DNA from: an uncultured Roseobacter sp.
GTDB lineage: Bacteria; Pseudomonadota; Alphaproteobacteria; Rhodobacterales; Rhodobacteraceae
Length of the DNA stretch: 64,000 nt
Direction: 5' to 3'
Assembly (NCBI GenBank): GCA_947501635.1
Contig: CANMWT010000006.1
Coordinates: 124,001-188,000, forward strand
Position numbers and translations under genes: made by a program. The notes beneath the pieces are model-generated. The model ran no database searches, had not been told where the DNA came from, and saw nothing but the letters and a program-made list of their open reading frames with translations. Within the stretch, counting starts at the first letter, position 1. Each line of letters opens with the position of its first letter. Of the stretch, positions 36,625 to 46,089 are shown in pieces.

Positions 36625-37532
36625 TGCGCGGTTTTATGAACCTGCAAGCCTACGGGGCGCATGAAATACTGGTGGCGCCAGCGCGCGGATCCGAGCAGAT
36701 CTGGCGCCTGATCATGGGCGTCATCCTTATTGCCGGTGTTGTTCTGCTGATAAGCCAGTTCGTCAATCAGGCGCTGGTGACGCTGCTGGGCAATGCGGTT
36801 TACGCCCGCCTGATCGGCGCGGACGGTCCCTCTTCGCCCGTTTCGGTAATCTACCTGCTCAGCTCATTCGGGTTTCTGACGTTGGGCGTCGTGGTGGCGC
36901 TTCGCGTGGCACATCATCGCGGCTTTGGCGCGTTGCTTGGCGACTGGGGCCTGTTCAAACAACAGTTCTTTGCTGTTGTCATTGTGTTGTTTGCGATCAA
37001 CCTCGCCATCATTCTTTTGCCGCCATGGGATGCGGGCATGCCGCTGGAACCGAACCTGGCTTTTCGGGTGTGGCTTGCGGCGTTGCCGTTCGCGCTTGTG
37101 GCAATCCTGATACAGGTCAGCGCCGAAGAGATCGTCTTTCGGGGATACCTGCAGCAACAGATCGCCGCGCGATTTTCTTCGCCGTTAATCTGGCTGCTGG
37201 TGCCGTCTGCTTTGTTCGGGTTGGGGCACTACATGCCGCAGGCCGCTGGGGAAAATGCAGTCATGCTTGCCGCATGGGCCGGTGTTTTCGGGCTGGCGAT
37301 GGCGGATGTGACAGCGCGGGCAGGCACCCTTGGCCCCGCTATAGCGATCCACCTGTCGCATAATGCCGTTGCCATTCTTTTCGTCTCTATTCAGGACGAA
37401 TTATCCGGTCTTGCGCTTTATTCGATAGCAATCGACCTGTCGGATACAGAAGCTGTCAGCGGGCTCATTCCGGTCGAGTTCATGATGATACTGGTTAGCT
37501 GGCTCGGAGCGCGTCTTGCGATCCGCCGTTGA
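36624..37532 (+). CDS. CPBP-family intramembrane glutamic-type metalloprotease (CAAX-like)
   Basis: 302 residues. The ATG at 36624 overlaps the stop of the preceding gene (TGATG); a GTG at 36621 is the alternative. About seven to eight hydrophobic helices. Catalytic motifs are in order: SAEEIVFRGYLQQQ (EExxxR), then SALFGLGHY (FxxxH) and HLSHNAVAI. These match the Rce1/CPBP fold, which cleaves or binds membrane proteins. Tight coupling to the pseudo-ABC/cNMP gene suggests they act together. It is followed 58 bp later by accD, with no terminator seen. Confidence 0.9.
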   Translation: MRGFMNLQAYGAHEILVAPARGSEQIWRLIMGVILIAGVVLLISQFVNQALVTLLGNAVYARLIGADGPSSPVSVIYLLSSFGFLTLGVVVALRVAHHRGFGALLGDWGLFKQQFFAVVIVLFAINLAIILLPPWDAGMPLEPNLAFRVWLAALPFALVAILIQVSAEEIVFRGYLQQQIAARFSSPLIWLLVPSALFGLGHYMPQAAGENAVMLAAWAGVFGLAMADVTARAGTLGPAIAIHLSHNAVAILFVSIQDELSGLALYSIAIDLSDTEAVSGLIPVEFMMILVSWLGARLAIRR

Positions 37533-37590
37533 TTGCACTTTTCGGAACAGGGGATTATCTAGTTTGCAAGCAAGCCAAAGGGGCTAGAAA

Positions 37591-38514
37591 ATGAACTGGA
37601 TCACCAATTACGTCCGGCCAAGGATCAACTCGATCTTTTCGCGCCGCGAAACGCCGGACAACCTTTGGACCAAATGCCCCGAGTGCGGCACGATGTTGTT
37701 TCACCGCGAGGTGTCAGACAATCTGAACGTTTGCACGAACTGTGAACATCATATGTATATTTCACCGCGCGACCGGTTCACCGCGCTTTTTGACGGCGGG
37801 ACATTCACCGAAGTGGCGGTGGAAGCCCCGTCCGCGGATCCGCTGAATTTTCGCGACCAGAAGAAGTATCCCGATCGGTTGAAAGCGGCCCAGAAAGAAA
37901 CGGCGGAAGCCGAAGCGATGTTGGTGGCTGTGGGTGAGATCGGGCGCACACCGGTCGTGGCGGCGGCACAGGACTTCTCGTTCATGGCAGGATCCATGGG
38001 CATGTATGTGGGCAATGCGATTATTGCCGCCGCCCGCGAGGCTGTAAAACTCAAGCGGCCGCTTATCCTTTTTTCGGCGGCGGGTGGTGCGCGGATGCAG
38101 GAAGGTATCCTGTCATTGATGCAAATGCCGCGCACAACAGTTGCCGTGCAAATGCTGAAAGAGGCGGGTTTGCCCTATATTGTGGTGCTGACCCATCCGA
38201 CAACAGGCGGTGTTACGGCGAGCTATGCGATGCTGGGTGATGTGCATATTGCCGAGCCGAACGCGTTGATCTGTTTTGCCGGTCCGCGCGTGATCGAACA
38301 GACGATCCGCGAGAAACTGCCCGAAGGCTTTCAGCGCGCGGAATATCTGCTGGACCACGGCATGCTGGACCGCGTGACACACCGGATGAAAATGCGTGAC
38401 GAGCTTATCAGCATCACGCGCATGTTGCTGGATCTGCCGCCGCCTGTCCGCGGCGACCTGCCGCCGCCTGATCCGGAAAAGCCCGCGACTGCCGGCCAGA
38501 CGCCAGCGGAATGA
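37591..38514 (+). CDS. accD: Acetyl-CoA carboxylase carboxyltransferase beta subunit
   Basis: 307 residues. The N-terminal zinc ribbon is seen as WTKCPECGTMLFHREVSDNLNVCTNCEHHM (four Cys). The carboxyltransferase core has FMAGSMGMYVG, FSAAGGARMQEGILSLMQM and PTTGGVTASYAMLGDV. The C-terminal 25 residues are Pro-rich. It works with AccA to make malonyl-CoA for fatty-acid synthesis. Its stop overlaps the folC start (ATGA), the usual accD-folC pair. Confidence 0.97.
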   Translation: MNWITNYVRPRINSIFSRRETPDNLWTKCPECGTMLFHREVSDNLNVCTNCEHHMYISPRDRFTALFDGGTFTEVAVEAPSADPLNFRDQKKYPDRLKAAQKETAEAEAMLVAVGEIGRTPVVAAAQDFSFMAGSMGMYVGNAIIAAAREAVKLKRPLILFSAAGGARMQEGILSLMQMPRTTVAVQMLKEAGLPYIVVLTHPTTGGVTASYAMLGDVHIAEPNALICFAGPRVIEQTIREKLPEGFQRAEYLLDHGMLDRVTHRMKMRDELISITRMLLDLPPPVRGDLPPPDPEKPATAGQTPAE

Positions 38515-39785
38515 CGACCGCCTCCTCTGACGTCATCCTTGAGAGGATGATGGCGCTGCATCCCAAGGTTATCGATCTCACGCTCGACCGTGTCTGGCGG
38601 CTGCTGAATGCTTTGGGGAACCCGCAAAACGACCTGCCGCCGGTCATCCATATCGCTGGCACCAATGGCAAGGGATCGACGCAGGCCATGATCCGCGCCG
38701 GGCTGGAGGCGGAAGGCTGCAGGGTGCACGCGTACACCAGCCCGCACCTTGCGCGGTTTCACGAACGCATCCGCGTGGCCGGTCAGTTGATTGCAGAACC
38801 CGAGCTGTCAGCGGTCCTGGACGAATGTTATTCAGCCAATGGCGGCGAAGATATCACTTATTTTGAAATCACCACCTGTGCAGCCCTTTTGGCCTTTGCG
38901 CGGACGCCTGCAGATTACACCCTGCTGGAGGTTGGTCTGGGCGGGCGGCTTGATGCGACCAATGTGATAGACAGGCCCGCCGTAACGGTAATCACACCGG
39001 TTTCCATGGACCACGAGCAGTTTCTTGGGGATACCGTTGGAAAGATTGCTTTTGAAAAAGCTGGGATCATCAAAAAGCGGGTGGCTTGCGTTGTGTCGCA
39101 GCAAAGTCCTGAGGCGATGGATGTGATCGAAGAGGTGGCCGGACGCGCGCAGGCGCCGCTGCTGGCCTATGGGCAACAGTGGCATGTAGGCCCTGAAAGG
39201 GACCGCATGTGCTATCAGGATGACAGTGGCCTTTTGGATCTGCCGCGCCCAAACCTGCCGGGGGCACATCAGATCATGAACGCGGGCGCGGCTCTTGCTG
39301 CGCTGCGATACTTGGGATTTGGCGCGATGGCCTGCGAGGCAGCTGTCACCAACGCGTATTGGCCGGCGCGCATGCAGCGTTTGCTTTCCGGCCCGCTTGT
39401 CGAGGCTGCCGGCTCGGCAGAGATCTGGCTCGACGGGGGGCACAATCCTGCGGCGGGTGCAGCCCTTGCCGAGCACCTTCGCTCTTTGCCGAAACGTCCG
39501 ACTTTCATGATTTGCGGCATGCTCAACACCAAGGATACCGGCGGCTACCTAAGACCGATGGCGACGGTTGCTGATGGGCTTTATGCAGTCTCTATTCCAG
39601 GTGAAAAGGCGACGCTAAGCGCAGCCGCGACGGCCGCTGCCGCACAAGCAGCAGGGTTGCCATCGCATGAGGCGCAGTCGGTTGGCGCGGCGGTTAATGC
39701 TATCGTGACCAAGGTCCCTCACGCGCGTATTCTGATCTGCGGGTCGCTTTATCTTGCCGGCGCGGTTCTGCGCGAGAACGGCTAG
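38511..39785 (+). CDS. folC: Bifunctional folylpolyglutamate / dihydrofolate synthase
   Basis: 424 residues. ATP loop IAGTNGKGSTQAMI is near residue 45, followed by SPHLARFHERIRV and the CAALLAFARTPADYTLLEVGLGGRLDATNVI region, with TPVSMDHEQFLGDTVGKIAFEKAGI. These are diagnostic for FolC of the Mur ligase superfamily, adding glutamate to folates. Translationally coupled to accD. It converges on zapE, whose last four bases overlap its stop. Confidence 0.96.
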   Translation: MTTASSDVILERMMALHPKVIDLTLDRVWRLLNALGNPQNDLPPVIHIAGTNGKGSTQAMIRAGLEAEGCRVHAYTSPHLARFHERIRVAGQLIAEPELSAVLDECYSANGGEDITYFEITTCAALLAFARTPADYTLLEVGLGGRLDATNVIDRPAVTVITPVSMDHEQFLGDTVGKIAFEKAGIIKKRVACVVSQQSPEAMDVIEEVAGRAQAPLLAYGQQWHVGPERDRMCYQDDSGLLDLPRPNLPGAHQIMNAGAALAALRYLGFGAMACEAAVTNAYWPARMQRLLSGPLVEAAGSAEIWLDGGHNPAAGAALAEHLRSLPKRPTFMICGMLNTKDTGGYLRPMATVADGLYAVSIPGEKATLSAAATAAAAQAAGLPSHEAQSVGAAVNAIVTKVPHARILICGSLYLAGAVLRENG

Positions 39786-40849
39786 GTGCCCCAGCCTTCG
39801 GACTGCATTTCGCGCAGGCGCGAGGCTGTCCGTTCGAATTCGAAAGTGCCTTCCCCTTCAAGGTAGAGCATTTCGGGCTTTGCCGCGGCCGAACAAATCA
39901 AGCGAACCTTGGCCTCATAAAGCGCGTCGATCAGCGTCACGAACCTTTTGGCTTCGTTGAAGTTGGACCGGGAAAGCGTCGGAATACCGTCAAGCAAAAG
40001 CACCTTGGTGGCATGCGCCAGCGCCAGAAAATCACCCGGGCCCAGATGTCTGCCACACAGATCGTGAAAACTCGCGCGCGCCACGCCATTGCGAAAGGCG
40101 GGGATTTCGACTTCGCGGCCTGTCACTTTCAGAACCAGCGGCACACCCTTCCCGCCGGCCAGATCATCCCAGACCGCATCCATTGCCGCGCGTGCCTCTG
40201 CATTGATCGGGGTGAAATACACCTGCTGACCGCCAAGGCGGTCTTGCCGGTAGTCGGTAGGGCTAACCAGTTCATGCACCACCATCCGTTCCTTGATCAG
40301 TGCGATGAACGGCAAAAACAAGTCTCTGTTAAGGCCGTTTTTATATAGATCGTCTGGATGGCGGTTTGACGTCGTGACCACCACAACGCCGTCTTTGAAC
40401 AGGGCTTCGAACAGGCGGCCGACGATCATGGCATCGGTGATGTCGGTAATCTGCATCTCGTCAAAGGCCAGCAACCGCACTGATGATGCAACCTGCGCCG
40501 CTACAGGTGCGATTGCATCTTCAACGTTGCCCTTGCGCGCTTCGTGGATGGCGGCGTGGATTTCCTGCATGAAGGCGTGAAAATGCACTCGCCGCGCGGG
40601 TATTCCGTCAAGATGCTGAACAAACAAGTCCATCAGCATTGATTTGCCGCGCCCCACCCCGCCCCAAAAGTAAACACCCTTTGGCGCGTCAGACGTTGCG
40701 GCTTTACGAAACAACCCCTTTTTCCTGACCGGTTGCAACAAGGCATCATGCACACGCTCGAATTCCGGCAAAGCGGCAATCTGGGCTGGGTCGGCTTGCA
40801 GCGTGCCATCGCGTGTCAGGCGCATGTAGTGTTCGGTCAGCGTGGTCAT
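39782..40849 (-). CDS. zapE: Cell division ATPase ZapE (AFG1-like)
   Basis: 355 residues from the ATG at 40849 (MTTLTEHYMRLTRDGTLQADPAQ); an upstream TTG at 40858 is less likely. Walker A GVYFWGGVGRGKSMLMDLF is near residue 65, with HFHAFMQEIHAAIH after it, Walker B LLAFDEMQITDITDAMI, and sensor NRHPDDLYKNGLNRDLFLPFI. This is the AFG1/ZapE pattern. ZapE binds FtsZ and is needed for division under some stresses in E. coli. Convergent with folC, overlapping it by 4 bp. Confidence 0.93.
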   Translation of the reverse strand: MTTLTEHYMRLTRDGTLQADPAQIAALPEFERVHDALLQPVRKKGLFRKAATSDAPKGVYFWGGVGRGKSMLMDLFVQHLDGIPARRVHFHAFMQEIHAAIHEARKGNVEDAIAPVAAQVASSVRLLAFDEMQITDITDAMIVGRLFEALFKDGVVVVTTSNRHPDDLYKNGLNRDLFLPFIALIKERMVVHELVSPTDYRQDRLGGQQVYFTPINAEARAAMDAVWDDLAGGKGVPLVLKVTGREVEIPAFRNGVARASFHDLCGRHLGPGDFLALAHATKVLLLDGIPTLSRSNFNEAKRFVTLIDALYEAKVRLICSAAAKPEMLYLEGEGTFEFERTASRLREMQSEGWGT

Positions 40850-40983
40850 GAGTTTCAATAGCCGCTGTAACCCGACGAGAAAAGAGTAGCCGACACATCA
40901 AATTTTGTGATCTGACGTCAAAAACTCCTTAATTGACGGCCTGAACCGTTCGCTTAGGGTGCCGACAGTCACAGGAATTTGCC

Positions 40984-42225
40984 ATGCCCTCCAAAACACC
41001 TCTGTTCACGCCGGTTCTGATCGTCGGCTGTGTTATTCTCATCGTCAGCTTTGCGGTCCGCGCGACCTTCGGTGTTTTTCAGATTCCCATCGCAGAGGAA
41101 TTTGGTTGGCTGCGTGCGGAGTTTTCCATGGCGATTGCCATTCAGAACCTTGCATGGGGTATCGGACAGCCCTTGTTCGGCGCCCTGGCAGAGAAGATCG
41201 GTGATCGAAAATCAATCGTGATCGGGTCTTTGGTGTATGCGGTGGGGCTTTTGCTGACAGCAGGTTCAACCACACCGTTCGAGCATCAGGCCTACGCCTG
41301 GCTGGTTGGCTTTGGCGTCGCGGGCACGGGATTTGGCGTGATCCTTGCGGTGGTTGGGCGCGCGTCGTCTGACGAGAACCGGTCGATGTCGCTGGCGATT
41401 GTGTCCGCTGCCGGTAGCGCAGGACAGATATTCGGGCCCCCATTGGCCGAGTGGATGCTGGGTTTCATGCCGTGGCAATCGATATTTGTCGTCTTCGCGG
41501 TCAGTATTGTTTCGGTATTGCTGGTTCTGCCTTTCATGCGATCGCCTTCAATTGCCAGCAAGACAGAGCTTGAGGAAAGCCTTGGGGAAATCCTTGGCAA
41601 AGCGTTTCGGGATCCGTCGTTCACCTTCCTCTATCTTGGGTTCTTCTCCTGCGGCTACCAGCTAGGTTTTATTACAGCCCATTTGCCCGCTTTTGTGACC
41701 GAACTGTGCGGACCGATTATGCCGGGCGGTATGCTCGACACGATGGGGATCAGCACGACATCCGCTTTGGGGGCGTTATCCATTGCCTTGATCGGTGTGA
41801 CCAACATTATGGGCACATTGGCGGCGGGTTGGGCGGGCAAGCGCTATCCCAAAAAGTACTTGCTGGCAGGTATCTACACGGCCCGCACAGTCGTTGGTGC
41901 GCTTTTCATCATGATGCCGATCACACCGACCAGCGTGATCCTGTTCGCTTTGGCGATGGGCGCACTATGGCTAGCGACCGTGCCGCTGACATCGGGCCTT
42001 GTGGCGCATATCTATGGGCTGCGATACATGGGAACGCTCTATGGTCTCGTGTTTCTGAGCCATCAGATCGGTGGGTTCACCGGTATATGGCTTGGCGGGC
42101 GATTGTATGACGTTTACGGCGATTACACATTGGTCTGGTGGATCGGACTGGCCGTTGGCGCCTTCAGTGCGGTCATTCATCTGCCGATCCGTGAACGGCG
42201 GCTTGAAGGTCTGCGCACCGCTTAG
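40984..42225 (+). CDS. MFS transporter (twelve helices)
   Basis: 413 residues from the ATG at 40984. About twelve hydrophobic segments. Pattern: FAVRATFGVFQIPIAEEFGWLRAEFSMAIAIQNLAWGIGQPLFGALAEKIGDRKSIVIGSL, i.e. A-motif GDRKSI after helix 2. This is the oxalate/formate-antiporter or NarK-like branch by general look, but no substrate is assignable. The protein has no clear regulatory neighbour. Its stop overlaps the end of the convergent abhydrolase gene by 4 bp. Confidence 0.85.
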   Translation: MPSKTPLFTPVLIVGCVILIVSFAVRATFGVFQIPIAEEFGWLRAEFSMAIAIQNLAWGIGQPLFGALAEKIGDRKSIVIGSLVYAVGLLLTAGSTTPFEHQAYAWLVGFGVAGTGFGVILAVVGRASSDENRSMSLAIVSAAGSAGQIFGPPLAEWMLGFMPWQSIFVVFAVSIVSVLLVLPFMRSPSIASKTELEESLGEILGKAFRDPSFTFLYLGFFSCGYQLGFITAHLPAFVTELCGPIMPGGMLDTMGISTTSALGALSIALIGVTNIMGTLAAGWAGKRYPKKYLLAGIYTARTVVGALFIMMPITPTSVILFALAMGALWLATVPLTSGLVAHIYGLRYMGTLYGLVFLSHQIGGFTGIWLGGRLYDVYGDYTLVWWIGLAVGAFSAVIHLPIRERRLEGLRTA

Positions 42226-43148
42226 CGGGCGGGTTTCAAAAACCGAAAGATATGCGCGAGAACCGCGTCCGTGTGGGAATAGGTCACCCCGTGACCTGCG
42301 CCTTTGACAACCTGATGCGTGACCTCAGGGTTCCATGCAGACAGCCTGTCCTTCGCGGAAAGCGGGATGACGTCGTCTGTCTCGCCCCATATCGCTAGAA
42401 CCGGTGTGCCCGTGTCGCGCAGCTTTGCGTGGTAGGTTTCAAAGCTGTCGGTCAACATTCCGCGCAGGCTTTCATGGACGGCAGGGACAAATCCGCGAAA
42501 GCTCAGTTCGGCATGTTGCAGAGCGTTGATGCCCGGCACACTGGACGGCTGGTCCGCTTCGGCCCGCAATCCGCGGCGCAGTAGAGCCGGGTAGCGTATG
42601 AGCATCATCCAGCGGCTCAGAAACGGGGTATGTACAATGCGTTGGAGCGTTTCCACGCCGACGGCTTTCATACCCGCAGGGGCCAGCAGTACGACCTCGT
42701 CCAGACTGCGCATACCCTCTGATGCATAGGCCGTGGCAATCGCTCCGCCCATGGAGTAGCCGATCAGGCTGATGGGGCCGGTAATCTTCTGGTCATCCAG
42801 CAGCGCATCAAGCTGACTCGCAAAAAAGGCAGGGTCTTGGGGCCCGCGGGGCCTGTCAGAGTATCCTCTGCCGTAAAGGTCGTATGTCAATACGTGATAG
42901 CCTTTTGCCGCCAAGGCCGGGGCAATGCTGTTCCAGACAAAACTGGGTGTCGTCAGCCCGTGGATGCATACCACGACCGACCCGTTTTCCGACCCGTACC
43001 ACTGGAAATGTGTTTCTCCGCGCGGCAATGGCGCGAAGTGCCCTGGCGCATTGCGTCGCGCGGTTCTGTCCATTGGTTTGCGCATGGCCTCGGCAGCAAA
43101 AGGTGCCACTGCCGCGAGGCACAAAAGCGCAACAAGGGCCCAGGCCAA
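42222..43148 (-). CDS. Alpha/beta hydrolase, membrane-anchored or secreted
   Basis: 308 residues if the TTG at 43148 is the start; it lies just after the HAD stop (43150-43152) and has AAAGAAG upstream. This includes a hydrophobic leader (LAWALVALLCLAAVAPFAAEA). Using the ATG at 43085 would remove it. The alpha/beta fold is clear: SVVVCIHGLTTPSFVW, then YDLYGRGYSDRP, nucleophile elbow IGYSMGGAIA, acid WGETDDVIP, and GAGHGVTYSH for the His. Substrate unknown. It is the last gene of the fghA-yaiI-HAD-hydrolase run. Confidence 0.82.
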   Translation of the reverse strand: MAWALVALLCLAAVAPFAAEAMRKPMDRTARRNAPGHFAPLPRGETHFQWYGSENGSVVVCIHGLTTPSFVWNSIAPALAAKGYHVLTYDLYGRGYSDRPRGPQDPAFFASQLDALLDDQKITGPISLIGYSMGGAIATAYASEGMRSLDEVVLLAPAGMKAVGVETLQRIVHTPFLSRWMMLIRYPALLRRGLRAEADQPSSVPGINALQHAELSFRGFVPAVHESLRGMLTDSFETYHAKLRDTGTPVLAIWGETDDVIPLSAKDRLSAWNPEVTHQVVKGAGHGVTYSHTDAVLAHIFRFLKPAR

Positions 43149-43149
43149 C

Positions 43150-43782
43150 TTAGGCGGCTTCTTTTGGGGTGAGCAATCCTGAGGCAACCAGACACTCTGC
43201 CCAGCCGTCAGGCCCCTCGAACAGATGTGTCTGCCATCCAAAGCTTTGCGCCGCGTCGATATTGTCCTGCCGGTCGTCGGCAAACAATAGCTCGGGCCCA
43301 GCAAGCCCGCTGGTGTCTTGCACAATCGAATATATGGCCGGATCAGGTTTGGTTACCGCCAAATGACCCGATATAAAATCACGGTCAAAGTCGTTCAGAA
43401 AAGGATAGTGAGTTGCCGCATAGGCATAGCTTTGAATTCCGAAATTTGTGAGCGAAAACACGGGCAAACCTTTTGCCTGCAAAGCTTTCATCAAGCGTAC
43501 AGAATGGTCGATTACCGGCGTGGCCAATTCGATCCAGCGATCGTGCCACATGCGGATTTCGTCGTGCCAATCGGGATATTGTGTGGCCGTGGCATAGATC
43601 GTTTCGGTAAAATGCTCTCCTCGGTCGACGCGTTCATTCATCCAGTGCAGATCGACCGCATCGAACATCTCGCGACGGCGCTGCTCTCCGATTTCGGCAT
43701 CGTAAAACCTTTCAGGCTGCCATTCGATCAGCACATTGCCAATATCGAAGATCACGGCTTTGGGGCGGGGTTGGGTGCTCAT
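43150..43782 (-). CDS. HAD-superfamily hydrolase (subfamily IA, YihX-like)
   Basis: 210 residues. Motif I is [13 protein letters not shown] (the second Asp of DxD is replaced by Gly, as in the YihX branch). Motif II is VFSLTNF. Motif III/IV are [13 protein letters not shown] and [20 protein letters not shown]. YihX removes phosphate from sugar phosphates such as alpha-glucose-1-phosphate. Start at 43782 overlaps the yaiI stop by 4 bp. The preferred substrate here cannot be told. Confidence 0.88.
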   Translation of the reverse strand: MSTQPRPKAVIFDIGNVLIEWQPERFYDAEIGEQRRREMFDAVDLHWMNERVDRGEHFTETIYATATQYPDWHDEIRMWHDRWIELATPVIDHSVRLMKALQAKGLPVFSLTNFGIQSYAYAATHYPFLNDFDRDFISGHLAVTKPDPAIYSIVQDTSGLAGPELLFADDRQDNIDAAQSFGWQTHLFEGPDGWAECLVASGLLTPKEAA

Positions 43783-44237
43783 CTGGTTTTTCCTTTTGCC
43801 GCGCGCAGAGCGCGTTCCAGCGCGTCAAGAAAGCGGGAGCGGTCGGTTTTCGAAAAACCCTTGCCACCGCCTTGGCGAAACGGGTCTGCTGCCCGCAGGT
43901 CGGCCATAAGATCGCGCGTTGCCAGCACATTGCCGATGTTAGCAGCGGTAAGCGGTTCTCCATTGTGCTTTATGACTTGTGCGCCCGCCTCGACGCATTT
44001 GGCCGCCAATGGAATATCGCCTGTGACAACCACATCGCCCGCCCCGCAGCGTTCGGCAATCCACATATCGGCAACATCCGGGCCATCAGGCACGATAATA
44101 GTCTCTACCAAAGGGTTCTGTGACGGGCGCAGACCTCCGTTCGAGACGACATAGAGTGTGACGCCATGCCGTGTTGCCACTTTTTCAGCCTCGCTTTTGA
44201 CCGGGCAGGCGTCTGCGTCAACATAGACAGCCGTCAT
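43779..44237 (-). CDS. yaiI: UPF0178 (YaiI/YqxD) family protein
   Basis: 152 residues. The conserved N-terminus [24 protein letters not shown] holds the D-x-D-A-C-P motif, followed by [35 protein letters not shown]. The family is conserved but its function is not known; the acidic motif pattern suggests a PIN-like nuclease fold. It overlaps fghA upstream and the HAD gene downstream, each by 4 bp. Confidence 0.94.
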   Translation of the reverse strand: MTAVYVDADACPVKSEAEKVATRHGVTLYVVSNGGLRPSQNPLVETIIVPDGPDVADMWIAERCGAGDVVVTGDIPLAAKCVEAGAQVIKHNGEPLTAANIGNVLATRDLMADLRAADPFRQGGGKGFSKTDRSRFLDALERALRAAKGKTR

Positions 44238-45064
44238 GAATAAAGCGCATCCGCATGGAACGCGACATGCTCTTCCATAAAGGTTGAGATAAAGAAATAG
44301 CTGTGATCGTAGCCCGGCTGCAGGCGCAGCGTGGCTTGTTGGCGGCGCGTATTGACCGCCTCTGCAAAGGCTTCTGGGTTTAAAAGGTCGATAAACTGAT
44401 CCTTGGTGCCGGTATCAACCAGCACCGGCCCGTCAAACCCGCGTTCGCGCATCAACAGTGTCGCGTCATGGGGTGTCCATGCCGCTGTATCCTCGCCCAG
44501 GTAGGCGGTGAACTGTTTTCGGCCCCAGTCGCTGGCTGTCGGGTGGCTGATCGGCGCAAAGGCAGAGACAGACCGAAAGCGCCCGGGCAGCGACATGGCA
44601 ATCGTCAAAGCACCGTGCCCGCCCATCGAGTGACCGGTGATCGCCTGCCGGTCCATATCAAGCTCAAAGTTCCGCTCAAGCAGTTGTGGCAGATCGGTTG
44701 TGACGTAGTCCCACATCCGGAAATGTGGACGCCACGGGTTTTGCGTCGCATTCACGTAAAAACCTGCGCCCTGACCCAGATCATAAGCATCGTCATCCGC
44801 CACCTCCTGGCCACGGGGCGAGGTATCGGGGAAAACCAGCGCGATACCCTGTTCCGCCGCCCAGGCCTGTGCCCCGGCTTTGGTCATCGCGTTCTCGTGC
44901 GTGCAGGTGAGGCCGGACAGGAACCACAGCAACGGTACTGGCCCGTCTTTGACCTCCTGCGGTTGAAAGAGACCGAATGTCATGTCGCAACTGCAGCTGG
45001 ATGATGCGTGTTTGTACACGCCTTGCGTGCCGCCAAAGCAGGCGTTCTCGGATATGGTTTCCAT
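44234..45064 (-). CDS. fghA: S-formylglutathione hydrolase
   Basis: 276 residues, full length. The Ser nucleophile is in [16 protein letters not shown]; the acid and His are near DTGTKDQFI and [20 protein letters not shown]. Conserved N-terminal [19 protein letters not shown] and [24 protein letters not shown] also fit. The enzyme releases formate from S-formylglutathione in glutathione-dependent formaldehyde oxidation. No frmA/flhA is adjacent. It starts an overlapping run with yaiI and the HAD gene. AGGGAGA lies just before the ATG. Confidence 0.94.
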   Translation of the reverse strand: METISENACFGGTQGVYKHASSSCSCDMTFGLFQPQEVKDGPVPLLWFLSGLTCTHENAMTKAGAQAWAAEQGIALVFPDTSPRGQEVADDDAYDLGQGAGFYVNATQNPWRPHFRMWDYVTTDLPQLLERNFELDMDRQAITGHSMGGHGALTIAMSLPGRFRSVSAFAPISHPTASDWGRKQFTAYLGEDTAAWTPHDATLLMRERGFDGPVLVDTGTKDQFIDLLNPEAFAEAVNTRRQQATLRLQPGYDHSYFFISTFMEEHVAFHADALYS

Positions 45065-45133
45065 CGCGGGTCTCCCTTTTTGGTCTGGTATTGGCTAGCC
45101 TCTGTGTCCCTGTCGGGCAAGTCCAGATGCGTC

Positions 45134-46060
45134 TTAAGGGGCAACCAGCCCGATCACGAAGCTGACTGTGACAATGCTGATGGCCGTCGAAACAAGGATT
45201 GCGGCTGAAACGCGTTGGGGCGCCACGCCATAGTGCTGCGCCAGAATATAGACATTTCCGGCGACTGGCAGCGCGGAGGCTGATATAATGACAGCGGCCG
45301 TGTACGGGTCCACGGGAAAAACATAGAGGACACCGAAAGCCACCAAGGCCGGGTGCAAAAAGAGTTTGCAAAAGCTCAACCAGCCCGCGATATGCAACCG
45401 CTCGGCTGACTTGGATGCCAGCGATGCGCCGATGGCGAATAATGCGCCAGGTGTGGCCGCGCCCGCCAGAATGGCCAGAAAGTCATTCATCGGCGCCGGG
45501 ATCGGAATTTCCAGTGCTGACCACGATAGACCTAGAATAATAGAGACTATCATAGGGTTTTTAATCAATCCGACGGCGACGGTACGCAGGATGCGGATGT
45601 CAAAACGCCCGTCGCGGGATCCGGTGATCAGAATGACGATCAGGCTGGAAAAGACGATCAAGTCGACTGCCAGCGCCATCATGATGACCCCGACTGCAGG
45701 TTCGCCCAGAAGCAGCGCAAGCATCGGCACGCCGAGAAACCCGATGTTGCCAATGACAGCGCATTGCGCTTCGACGGCTGTGGTTGCAACATCCAATCCG
45801 CGGAACATCGCCACCAGCGTGGCGATTGCATAGACGACCACCGTGCCCAAGAGATACCCCATGACAAGGTTCGGGTCCCAGACCTCGGTAAAGGTCAGGT
45901 TGGCCGAAAACTTGAACAGCATGGCCGACAGGGCAAAGTAAAAGACGAACTTGGTCAGATAGGCCGTCGCTTCTTCGCTGAAGAATTTCGTGCGTCCAGC
46001 CCAGTAACCGACTGCGATCAGGGCAAAGAACGGCAGTGTTTTGAAGAATATTTCGATCAT
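45134..46060 (-). CDS. AEC-family transporter (auxin efflux carrier-like permease)
   Basis: 308 residues with about ten hydrophobic segments in two halves. The start EIFFKTLPFFALIAVGYWAGRTKFFSEEATAYLTKFVFYFALSAMLF and a break GNIGFLGVPMLALLLGEPA are typical of the AEC/malonate exporter group, as is a C-terminal FPVDPYTAAVIISASALPVAGNVYILAQHYG. Such permeases move organic acids; substrate unknown. It is 69 bp upstream of fghA on the same strand. Confidence 0.88.
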   Translation of the reverse strand: MIEIFFKTLPFFALIAVGYWAGRTKFFSEEATAYLTKFVFYFALSAMLFKFSANLTFTEVWDPNLVMGYLLGTVVVYAIATLVAMFRGLDVATTAVEAQCAVIGNIGFLGVPMLALLLGEPAVGVIMMALAVDLIVFSSLIVILITGSRDGRFDIRILRTVAVGLIKNPMIVSIILGLSWSALEIPIPAPMNDFLAILAGAATPGALFAIGASLASKSAERLHIAGWLSFCKLFLHPALVAFGVLYVFPVDPYTAAVIISASALPVAGNVYILAQHYGVAPQRVSAAILVSTAISIVTVSFVIGLVAP

Positions 46061-46089
46061 TTGAGCACGTCAGACGTGCAGCCCTCTCT

